Of a stretch of DNA of 64,000 nt, positions 50,201 to 62,200 are shown in pieces; position 1 is the first letter of the stretch, and every line of letters begins with the position of its first letter. The notes under the pieces are model-generated. The model saw nothing but the letters and a program-made list of their open reading frames with translations. It was not told where the DNA came from and did no database searches. The DNA comes from Aquilaria yunnanensis. Its lineage: Eukaryota > Streptophyta > Magnoliopsida > Malvales > Thymelaeaceae. Location of the stretch: NCBI GenBank assembly GCA_039654915.1, contig CM077593.1, positions 34,318,501-34,382,500 of the forward strand, written 5' to 3'. The translations under genes and the position numbers were made by a program.

Positions 50201-53200
50201 AAACAAAATCAGAAAAATTCAGTTCAAAATAACAAAAGTAATAGGAATCCTGGTCAGACTATGCCAAGTACTATTGTATCTTCAACAGGCGGAGAAACAC
50301 TACAAATGGATCAGAAAAATCCAAACACTGAGCTTCTGGTTTATACTCGGAAGAAAACCCATCAAAGTAGTCAAGATCCAACTTTAATTCAAGGACTTGA
50401 CCAATCTACTCCTAATTCTATTCGTTTGGTTGTTGATCCTTCTTTAACTTCTGTTCCCAATACATCATCTGATTATGATATTCCTATAGCCATTAGAAGG
50501 AACCATAACCTGTACAAATTTTCCTAGATATCCTATTGCTAAGTATGTTTCTTATAAAAAGCTTTCTCATACTCATAGGGCATTTACCTCAAAAATTTCA
50601 CACTTGTTTGTCCCAAGAAATATTGAGGAAGCTTTGAATGACCCAAACTAGAAGTTAGCAGTTATGGAAGAGATGAGTGCTTTGAGAAGAAGTGGCACTT
50701 GGGAGATGGTGGACTTACGCAAAGAGAAGAAAACAGTAGGATGTAAGTGGGTTTTTACTGTGAAATGCAGAGCTGATGGTAGTGTTGAGAGATATAAGGC
50801 AAGGCTGGTTGCTAAAGGGTTTACTCAAACCTACGGAATTGACTATCAGGAAACCTTTGCCCCTGCAGCTAAAATAAACTCAATTCGAGTTTTACTGTCT
50901 CTTTCTGTTAATTTCAATTGGCCTTTGTGTCAGTTGGATGTAAAAAATGCGTTTTTGAATGGAGACATAGAGGAAGAAGTCTACATGAGCATACCACCAG
51001 GATTTGAGGGAAAACATGGACAGAATCAAGTCTGCAGATTAAAAAGGTCTTTGTATGGTCTAAAGCAGTCTCCTAGAGCCAGGTTTGAGCGCTTTGGGAA
51101 AGCTGTAAAGAGTTGTGGCTACCATTAAAGTCAGACTGACCATACAATGTTTTACAAGCATAGCAAGAAGGCAAGGTTGCAATTGTTTATGTAGATGATA
51201 TAATTCTGACAGGTAATGATCTTGAAGAACTGGAAAAGCTTAAGAAGAAGCTGGCGGCTATTTTTGAGATCAAGGACCTAGGAGCACTAAAATACTTTCT
51301 TGGAATGGAAGTTGCAAGATCCAAGGAAGGTATCTTCATCAACCAACGAAAGTATATACTTGACTTGCTTGGCGAAACAGGCTTACTCGGGTGCAAACCA
51401 GTGGAAACTCCTGTAGAACCTAATTTCAAGTTACAACCTGCTAATGCGGAGGAAGTGCAGAATAGAGAACAGTACCAAAGACTCGTTGGAAAACTGATTT
51501 ACCTATCTCACACTCGCCCCGAGATAGCTTTTACTGTGAGTATGGTAAGCCAGTTTATCCACTCTCCTGGACCAAGACATTTTGATGCTGTATACAGGAT
51601 TCTGAGATATTTGAAGGGGACGTCTGGAAAAGGATTGTTATTCAAAAAACGTGGGCATCTACAAGTTGAAGCCTATACAGATGCAGATTGGGTAGGAAGT
51701 GTTTCTGATAGGCATTCTACTTCTAGCTACTGTACATTTATTGGAGGCAACCTTGTTACCTGGCAAAGCAAAAAACAAAATGTGGTGGCTAGGAGTAGTG
51801 CTGAAGCTGAGTTCAGAGCAGTAGCCCATGAAATTTGTGAAGTCTTATGGATTAAAAGGCTATTGGAAGAATTGAAAATCTCTAATCCATCTCCCATGAA
51901 AGTTTACTGTGATAATAAGGCAGCTATCTCTATTGCTCATAACCCTGGTTTTCATGTTAGAACGAAGCATGTGGAAGTTGACAAGCATTTTATCAAGGAA
52001 AAAATTGAAAGTGGACTGATTTGTATGCTTTATATCCCTACTGCAGAACAGACTGCTGACATTCTCACTAAACGATTACTTCAGAGGCAGTTTGAGAAGC
52101 TAATTAACAAGCTGGGTATGGAAAACATCTTCAAACCAGCTTGAGGGGGAGTATTGGAATATTCTGGAGATCGTGAGAAGAAGATTTGATGTTCTTTATT
52201 AGAAAAACTGTGTGTACAGCTAGGAGTAGCTCAGTAATCTTTTTATTTTTAGGATATTAGGATCTGGTTCTTTGTTTCCTAACTGTTATACTGTAAAATA
52301 GGAAATTGCCTAATTTAGATTCACACAGCCATGTATTTAAACAGTGTAATTTTCTATGAAAAGATAAGCTCTTCTATAGAAGAGAACAAAATTAATGTGC
52401 TCTGGTCTTTGCTTTTTAAGTGGCAGTAATTTTTGTGAACTTTCTGAAGTCTAGGCTTCCAAACAACACATTTTGTTTTATATAAATTTTGATGATGCTA
52501 TCTATTTTCTCACCATCACTTTTTTCTCCTCAATAATTTGATGATATTCTGTGATCAAATTTATTATTTATGTTAGTTTATGGCTCAGTAGGGAGTCTCA
52601 TGGAGGTAATAAAATTGTCCCTTGGGTATGCTTTTTAATTGGGAAATTATGTTCCTAGTTTTTGTTTCTAGATTTCTCAAAAAAATATCAGTTGTATTAT
52701 TGTGTTTGGTTACTGTAGTATGTTTTGCTCGGTGTCAATTGGGTCTTTATAAATCTCTAGCAAGTAGCACTTGAAAGATATGGCCACTTAATATGATCAA
52801 TTTTGGTAGGTTGATTACTCTGGCTTCATGACAATAAATCCTCAAAGATTCGGACAGAAATATGTCAGCAAGGTATCTTATACTATTATTAACTCTAACT
52901 CCTGCAATTGCAGATGCTTTTGTCCATCATTATGTTTGATGTTTGATGAGTTAGGCGTTCAAAATTTTCAGGTGGCAAATCCACAAGACATTCTTATATT
53001 CTCCAAGGCTTCTAGAAAGAGTCAGGGTGAAGGTAGTGGCTAATGGTGATCTATTACCTTGTTTATAATTTGTGAATTTAACTGATTAGTTTTAGTTTCA
53101 TGTAATCCTTTAATGTTGAGCCAAATTGTTAAATTGAACTGCAACATTGCCTCTCTGAACTTCAATTTGGTTTTTCGTCTTTAGCATCTTTGCACTCCCG

Positions 53201-56200
53201 TATCTCTCCTCAAGGCCTCTGTTTTTTATCCATTACGCTGTGCTAATTAACTAAAGCATCTTTAAATTTTGCACTCTTTTCCCATGTCTGAATATAAATC
53301 TTGTGAGATTATCTTACTGAAGTTGATTATGACTCAACTGTCCAACAATTGCAGGAACGATAGACAACTCTGAACGACTTCGCCCAGAAGAATTAAATCA
53401 ACAGAATATAGAGGCTTTAGTGGCTGAACACAATTTGGTATGGAGACATTGTATTGTGGTTTTTTTGTTACCTTTTATGTGTGATATGCTAGCTAACAGT
53501 TGTATTTGTGCCCAAATATTAATTGATGTAAATAGCTCTGTTACTAGATTTTAAATGATACTCCCTCTGTCCCATATCTATTGAACTGTTTGGTTTGACA
53601 AAAAGATTAAGAAAAGAGAAAAATTTTGTGTTGTTTCCAGTTTTGCACTTAACTTGTTGCTTGTAAATAGAGAAAATTAGAAAAGATGAATATTTGGAAT
53701 TGATAGTTTGAAGGGTAGTATGGCAAAGTAATTTACTAAATATAGAAATGATGCAAAGATTTGGGACTGCCCAAAATGAAATATGTTGCAATAATTTTGG
53801 GACAGAGGAAGTACTTGTTTTGAACAAGTCACTTAATAAATTATTAATGTAAATCATTTATACTTAGGAAAAGAAACTGCTATCAAGAATAGAATTCTAA
53901 TGAGTTCAATCCTTAGCCATACCTTATTCAGTGTTTCTTACCTAGGGATTCTTATCATTTCTTCCAACTTTACATTTTACACGTGTGCACAAGCGTGCAC
54001 ACACACACACAGAGACAAACAGCCCATTGTCCTGCATGCACACCAAGCATACTTGGTGGGGCTTCTCCAAAACTTTTTTTTTTTTTTATGGTCCACTTCT
54101 TTGTGCCATGTTCCTATGTCAACTAACGGCCACTAATGTATTTGTTCTTAAGGAACTTGCGCAATATTCTTATGCTCATAGAAAAAGAATTTACAAGATA
54201 ATTTTAAAAAGAAAATGTTCTTTTGAGAAGATGGTTAACAAAAAAGAACTTTTGAAGATAATGTGCAAATGCTTTCAAGGAAAATAAGATGTGGCCTTGC
54301 AATTGGTATTTGATGCTGGCAAAACAAAAGAAAAAGCACTTTTGAAGAAGCTCCTTTAAGTATGCTTGTTTGAATGGTATCGTCTGGTGTGGTTCCGAAT
54401 TGTAGAAACAGGCAGTTAATGGTTCACCAGAGAGGATTACGGAACATAAGACTCTTCACTCTCTCTGACTATGTGTAACATATCTATATCATACTCCCTT
54501 AGTCCCATTACAATTGACCTCTCTGAAAATGTAGAAACTTAAAGAGAATTTGTCTTATATTTTTCTTAAAAGACCAGCAAAACAAAGGCGGAGTTCAAGT
54601 TTCAAGAAAAACTATATGATATTGAATTCAGAAAGTGATTACCTTTTAGACTAACGGGTCAATTGTTCTTGGGACATCTCAAGAGGGAAGTGAGGCCAAT
54701 TGAAATGGGACTGAAGGACTATGTACTTCTCTTTTCTTATCTTGCCTCTTATAAAACTCTCTTTCAGAAAATGGAGATTCTTCCGGTTAATGATTTGGAT
54801 GTTGCCTTGCACAACTTTGTCAATAAGGATGAAAAATTGGCATTTTATAATTGTTTACAATACAACCTCGAAGAAACACAAGTAAGTGCCTATACCATTT
54901 TTGGCTATATACTTGTGTGCCACTCCAAACTTTGCAGCAAGTGCCCTTACTCATGGATGCTCTGATTCAATGAGAAAGGCATAATATCGAATTGGGCTTT
55001 CAAATAATACATTAGTTTCTCTGTAATTGCTTTTGCAGAAAAAAATTTCAAAGGATTCAGATTATCCAAAGTACGAGGAGGAGGACTTAATACTCAAAGT
55101 TGGAGAGTGCTTAGAGGTAATAGATTTTAACTCCCCTAGTGATGTTAGTAAAGTTTATTGTTGTTTTATTCAAATAATATTATGGCAGCAAGACAGCCAA
55201 AAAAGCTAGAACAATTTTTGCTTAAACATGTATTTTCTATCCGTGGAACGTGGTTGTTAAGTAGTGGTAATTGCTTCTTTTGCAGTGGCCTATCATGACT
55301 TTGGTTTTTAATAGTTAATAGTTTGATGTTACCTCAACAAGGCCATTTTCCCTTTGTTATGAATATTTGGCACCCATAAAGTTCCAGGTGCCGTGAATCT
55401 ATAGTATTGCTTTTGCAAACCAATAGTTCTGCTTCATCTTGCTCTCTTTCTGGTTCACATGGTGGGTTGTGGGGAGATGTTGACTAGGTACCTAGAACTT
55501 AGGTGGAAGACCAAAATCTTTACATACTGAGTCAACTATTTGAAAGTCCAAGTTCTAGCACTAGGTCATACCCATACACATTATTTACGGTCTGTAGGTC
55601 TACATAATCCTGCTATATTTCTGTTTTTTGTCGCTTTGTATTTCCTAAGATCATAGATTGCTTTTCTTCTGGTTAACGCTCTCTGCTCTGAATTTTGAAT
55701 ATTGGCAAGTTACTACTTGGGTGTTGTCTACCCTATCCATTTTTTAAGTTGGAGTGGAAATTTGATACTCGGCAGCAATGTTGATGATGATGATGATGAT
55801 GATGATGATAACAAATGATTCTTAATAAGAATAAATAATTGTTAGTATTAGTATTATCATCATCATTATTATTATTGGGTTGATTATTGCAGTATTCATC
55901 CACGGATACTAAAGAAATTGCCATAATTGTATGTGATTGAAAGATTCATTTTTTAATGGTTGCATCAATAAAGAAACATACAAGATATGAAAATTTTTTA
56001 CTCTTTATTTTGTGACTAGAAAGATAACTGATAGTTCTACATAGTGGGTAGATAAAAATGGGAAATTGTTTAATTAATCTGTAAAGAAGAAAATGATTTT
56101 TATTTCCTTCAATATTTTTTAGTTTAGCACGCAATTGAGTGAATTTTAAAGAACTGATGATAACAACAACATAACAACTTTTAACCTTGGGATAAAAGTT

Positions 56201-59200
56201 CTCTAGAAGGGTATATACACTAATGTATATACACTAATAAATATCGAATGTATGAAGCTCTTCCTCATATTTTTCATTTCAAAGAAAAGAAACTACGCAT
56301 GTACGTTAAAATAGTCCGCTAATTATGGCCATTTCCATTTACAAAACCTAATATTTGGGGCAAGTTTGTTATACATAAAGGGTAAGAAGCAAAAATAAAG
56401 CACTGTAATAAGACTGGGAGGTCTTTGTTATGGAATGATATATTATATTTTAAGAAGGATAATATTTCTTTCTTTATTCCTAGGGATTTCTCTCTTTATT
56501 CCTAGAGATTTCTTTCCTTGTATTCCTCTCTTATCTAATATATAAAGGTCATGTGAGGGTCTTGTATTATCAAGCCCTCAGTTTCTTCTCCTATTATTCT
56601 TTAACATGGTATCAGAGTAACATGGTATCAGAGGCATAACCTAATCTCAGCATCTTCCGCAGCCACTCCTTCACCCAAACCATCTTCCGCAACTTTCCAT
56701 TAGCCGCTGCCCGTTTCAGAAAACCAGCAACCACCTAGCCAAATCAAAAGCCAACAACACAGAGACACTAAGGAGGCGCCGGCGACCAGAACTACACCAG
56801 CGGTGTCGCCGGAAAACCACCCACGCGCCGGCGCGTGGGAGTCACGCACCGGCACGTGGGAGTCACGCGCCGCCGTCCGGCGACCTCCGGCGACGGCGGT
56901 TCAATGGGTCTGATCGGTTTTTTGTCCTAAGCAAGTTTCTAGTCTTCGTTTACATTGATTATGACCAGAAGTTGAGTTTCTTCATTCTTCAGTCGTTTCC
57001 AGTCAGTCGGTACATCATCAGCCTAGTTTTCTATTAGTTTCTGATACTGTCAGTCATCAGTAATCAGAAACTTGTCAGGACCTGATGATAAAAGTCCTCA
57101 AGGGTGTTTTCTGCCGGTCATTGTCCCACCAGCATCACATGAGGAGTTATCTTCGGTTACAGTCCCACAGCAGTTTATCACGATATCTCAGGAAGAGTAT
57201 ACTAAGTACCTGCAGTATCAGTCCGCACAGCAGGCTTCCACTTCTTCTATGGCTTCTGTTGTTCATCGAGGTAACCCAATAAACCCAAAAGCCTGTTATT
57301 CCTCTAATCTTCCTAGAAATCAACTGTGGTTATTGGATTCTGGTGCCACTGACCATATTTCAGGTAACATAATCAATTTTGACCATATTTCTTCTTTACC
57401 AGTATCTCATAATAAACTCACCATTGTAGATGGATCCACCACCACCATTAAAGGTGTTGAACCCACCCATCCTTGTCACTCTCTCACTTTACCATCTACT
57501 TTATTTGTTCCAAATTTTCCTTTCAACCTTATGTCTATAAGTAAGCTAACCAAACAACTAAATTGCTCAGTTTGTTGCTTCTCTGATCATGTCATTATCC
57601 AGGATTTGAAGAGCAAGAAGATGATTGGAGAAGGGCATGGATCGAATGGAATGTACTATTTTGATAAACTGCAGTCATCAGTTGCTTGTCATACATCGGT
57701 ATCACCTCAATTAGTTCATAGTCGTTTGGGTCATCCATCTTTAGCAAATCTCAAGAAGGTTGTTCTAGATTTAGTTTCAGCCTCCAATTTAGATTGTGAG
57801 TCGTGTCAACTAGGGAAGCATCATCGTGTTCCCTACTTTCCTCGAGTCAATAAAAGGGTTGAAAAACCTTTTATGCTAGTTCATACAGATATTTGGGGTC
57901 CAAGTCGTGTTAAGTCTAAATTAGGTTTTCAATATTTCGTAATTTTTGTTGATGATTTTTCTCAAATGACATGGTTGTTTTTAATGAAAGATCGTTCTGA
58001 GTTATTTTCTACTTTTTGTACCTTTTGTGCTGAAATTCAAAATCAATTTAATTCTCGAATTAAAATTCTTCGCAGTGACAATGCTAAAGAGTATTTTTCT
58101 CACTCAATGTCTAGCTACATGCAGCAACAGGGGATTATACATCAATCCTTCTGTCCAAAGACATCTCAACAAAATGGAGTGGCCGAGAGCAAAATCCAAC
58201 ACATTGTTGAAACAGCTCGTACCCTTTTAATTCACATGAATGTTCCCAAAAGTTTTTGGGGCGTGCTATTCTTACTGCATGCTTCCTCATAAATCGGATG
58301 CCTTCCTCTATTTTGTTGGGTAAAATTCCATTCTCTGTTCTATTCTACCTCGAATATTTGGGTGTGTTTGCTTTGTTCATCAGCACCAACCTGGCACTGA
58401 CAAATTAGATCCTAGAGCCTTAAAATGTGTTTTTCTTGGATACTCGTCTTTAGACAGGGTACAAATGTTTGTCCTTTACTGAATCGATTTTTCGTTTCTG
58501 CTGATGTTACGTTCTTTGAAAACACACCTTATTTCTCTAATACTCAATCTGTGTCTGCTGAGGCCGATGACTGTTTGCCTTTACCATTTGTACCAACCCA
58601 AATAACTCCTGATGCATCAAACACTAGTAGTATATCTTTAGAGCACATTCCTGATACTGATCCTCCACCGTTAGAGCGTCTGTCTCGTCCTGACCTGCAG
58701 GTTTATACTCGACGTCCTCAAGTTGAAGTACCACCAGGAGATTCATGCTCATCACAACCGTCTTCATCTTCAATACCTAAGGGTGATGATTTGGATCTTC
58801 CAATTGCACTCCGTAAAGGGAAAAGGTCTTGTACTTCTCACCCAATCTCCAACTTTGTTTCTTATGATTCTTTATCACCATCATACTCTGCTTTTGTTTC
58901 CACCTTGTCCTCTATACCCTTGCCTAAGTCTGTTTTAAAAGCCATCTCTCATCCTGGATGGAAACAAGCTATGGAAGAAGAGATGTCAGCTTTGCGGACT
59001 AATAACACGTGGGACTTGGTTTCTCTTCCGCGTGGTCAGACTGTTGTGGGTTGTCGCTGGGTGTTTACTGTAAAGGTTCATCCCAATGGGACAATTGATC
59101 GATTAAAAGCCTGTCTGGTTGCAAAGGGATATTCCCAAGTATATGGCATGGACTATTCAGAAACCTTTTCTCCAGTAGCCAAATTGACATCTGTTCGTAT

Positions 59201-62200
59201 CATCATTGCATTGGCTGCTACATATGCATGGCCTTTATATCAGTTAGATGTGAAAAACGCCTTTCTTCATGGAGATCTTGAGGAAACTATCTACATGGAG
59301 CAACCACCGGGGTTTGTTGCTCAGGGGGAGGTTGATCATGTATGTCGACTAAATAAGTCATTGTATGGTTTGAAACAATCGCCACGGAAATGGTTTGGTC
59401 GTTTCAGTTCAGTTACTATGGAATTTGGTTTACAGCAGTGTGGTGTGGATCATTCTGTCTTTTATTGCCACTCTGAAGCTAGTAAAATCCTCTTAATTGT
59501 CTATGTTGATGATATTGTTATTACTGGTGATGATGCATCTGGTATTCAATTGTTGAAGGTTTTTCTACAAACCAAGTTTCAGACAAAAGACCTTGGTCCA
59601 CTGAAATATTTCTTTCGCAAAGAAAGTATGTTCTAGACCTTCTAGAAGAAACTGGTTTGTTGGGAACCAAACCGGTTGACAGTCCCATGGAGCCAAATGT
59701 CAAGCTTGATGTAGATAAAGGGGAACTGTTGGAAGATCCTACCAGGTATCGAAGACTTGTTGGCAAATTAAATTATCTTACTGTTACTCGTCCAGATATT
59801 TCATTTGCTGTAAGTGCAATAAGTCAGTTCATGGACTCTCCCCGTACTAGCCATTGGGATGCAGTCGTTAGAATCTTGAGATATCTCAAAGGTGCACCAG
59901 GACAAGGTCTTCTTTACCAAAATCATGGTCACACTCGGATTTGAGGATACACAGATGCTGATTGGGCAGGTTCCTATGATCGACGGTCTACGTCAGGCTA
60001 TTGTGTATTAATGGAAGGAAACTTGGTGTCCTGGAAAAGCAAGAAACAAAGTATTGTCGCAAGATCAAGTATTGAATCCGAGTATAGGGCAATGTCATAT
60101 ACTACATGTGAACGAGTTTGGTTAAAACATCTTCTCATGGAACTTGGTTTCGGACACTCAACTCCTATGGAATTAATGTGTGATAATCAAGCAGCCATTC
60201 ACATTGCTTCTAATCCTGTTTTTCATGAGAGAACCAAACATATCGAAGTTGAAGTTGACTGCCACTTTGTTCGTGAGAAGCTTCAAAGAAGTTTGATCAA
60301 GACCCCATATGTCAAATCAAAGGATCAACTTGCTGACTTGTTCACCAAAGCTTTAGGAGGATCTAAAGTAAAGTCTATATGTGACAAGCTTGGAGTTTAT
60401 GATATGTATGCTCCAGCTTGAGGGGGAGTGTTATGGAATGATATATTATATTTTAGGAAGGATAATATTTCTTTCTTTATTCCTAGGGATTTCTCTCTTT
60501 ATTCCTAGGGATTTCTTTCCTTGTATTCCTCTTTTATCTAATATATAAAGGTCATGTGAGGGTCTTGTATTATCAAGCCCTCAGTTTCTTCTCCTATTAT
60601 TCTTTAACAGTCTTCTAGAGTTCTACACGTATCAATTATTCCCTATGAATCAACACAGCCACTGTCTGTAAGTGATGATTTTTCTTTGTTTGTCTAGTTA
60701 TTTTTTCATTTTGATGATTTTCAGGAACGTGTCAAGGAAAGGTCTCTACATCCCAAGGATGCCACACAATTTATGTCGGGTGCCCATTCCTTTGAGGTGA
60801 TTCTGATATGATTTACTCTCTGAGTTGAAACTGTTCCTTTCACATTTAAACTTCTTTACTCCTAGGAATTGATTTGGTTGTTAATATAACTGTTAACTGC
60901 AGCTATACTTCTCTACTTTTACAGGATAGCAGGGGAACTTCTGCTGGAATTGGAAATACAGTCTCCTTTAGTGATGACGAGGATACTACACGTGCATCTA
61001 AACCTACTACTAGAGGCCGGAAAGGGGCAGCAACTACCCGGGCAAGTTGTGATGGTTCACAAGTCCATAGACCAAAAACCTCTGCACGGGGCAGGGGTCG
61101 GGGCAGGGGCTCTACAAACTTGAGGCAGACAACTCTTGATGGTAGTTTGGTACTTCGCCAATCTCAGAGGTCTCTCTTGGATCTTAGCTTATTTTCCTCC
61201 TATTTGTATATAACAGATTTGATACTACACTGTTAATCTACATATGGTACCAAACTACTGAAAATGATCAGGGACAATGATCATAAATTTGTTGGTTTTC
61301 ACACGTATTAGTCTTGGGGATCCTGGATTTTAATAAATTCATTTGCAGTACTATGAATAAACAATACATTTGACAAAGCCAGTAGGAGCTTGTTATGATA
61401 TTTGTCAGCATTCACTTGTTTCCAAACTTAGGACAATCCAGCTAAGTATGCATGAACCATTTATTATACTATTTGATTTTAGCGGCACATCATTCAGGAG
61501 TCCAGCAAATCATCTTAAGATGCACGTAATGTTTGCATTCACTCCTATGCTTACAATGCATTTTCTACTTTCTAGCCTTCTTGAATGTCTTGGCATAACT
61601 TTCTTGATGGACAAGGACAAGTGTGTATATGTTTGCTATTTCCCTGTAGACCATTATGTTTAATATTTCCCCTCAATATAGTTCAAGACATCTTTTTGAT
61701 AGCTGAGTACTTTGGCAATTGTCTTTGGGGCAGATCTGCATCAGCTGCTGCAGTGGCTGCAGTTCGGAGTATTGCTGACAATGAGGAGGATGTGGACTCA
61801 GCTTCAAGTGAAGAACACAGGAGTAATGAGGTTAATGATGACTTGGTACGGACAATCCTCTCTAAAGCCTTTTATTTGCCTTCCGTATTCTGCCAATTGC
61901 TGCCCGCACAAAATTATGATCATGATATCAGTGCCCGACTTAGAAAGTGTCGAAATAGACTAATTATGCTGCAGTAATGGGTAAACTTTAGCAGATTACA
62001 TCAAGTATGGCCGCCATTAGACTCTGTGCCTTGAATGCACTTGATTGTGAATTAATTGCCCAACGGGTATGATGGTCTATGGTTAGATGTGGGCATTGAG
62101 CTTGGCTGAACTGGCCCAGCCCACGGCAAACCCCAGGCATAGCCTGATCAAAACAGAGCGCAGGTAAATGCAACCCAGCTCAGCTTTGCTGGCTGCTTTT

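Larger units (their letters stand above)
47473..52378 (+). mobile_element. Ty1/copia element 1 in MRE11 intron 12
   Basis: 4,906 bp, in the sense direction of MRE11. LTRs at 47473-47706 and 52152-52378, with an exact GAAGA duplication at 47468-47472 and 52379-52383. Primer site at 47707-47719; polypurine tract right before the 3' LTR. Gag and pol domains run in copia order (protease, integrase, RT, RNase H) but are split by several stops and frameshifts, so it cannot move on its own. By eye the LTRs differ at nine positions, all transitions, plus a 7-bp gap, about 4 percent, so it is the older of the two copia insertions. Confidence 0.95.
56426..60609 (+). mobile_element. Ty1/copia element 2 in MRE11 intron 17
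   Basis: 4,184 bp, sense to MRE11. LTRs of 181 bp at 56426-56606 and 60429-60609, both TGTTATGG...TTTAACA, with an exact GTCTT duplication at 56421-56425 and 60610-60614. By eye the LTRs differ at three positions, all transitions, about 1.7 percent, so it is younger than element 1. The primer site is duplicated, the capsid and zinc-knuckle parts of gag are missing, and pol has several frame breaks. A GC-rich leader separates the primer site from pol. Confidence 0.95.

Noticed and set aside
53985..54020. CA-rich run in intron 15 as a second long microsatellite
   Set aside because: Only a short CA run (about 54000-54011) within mixed sequence.
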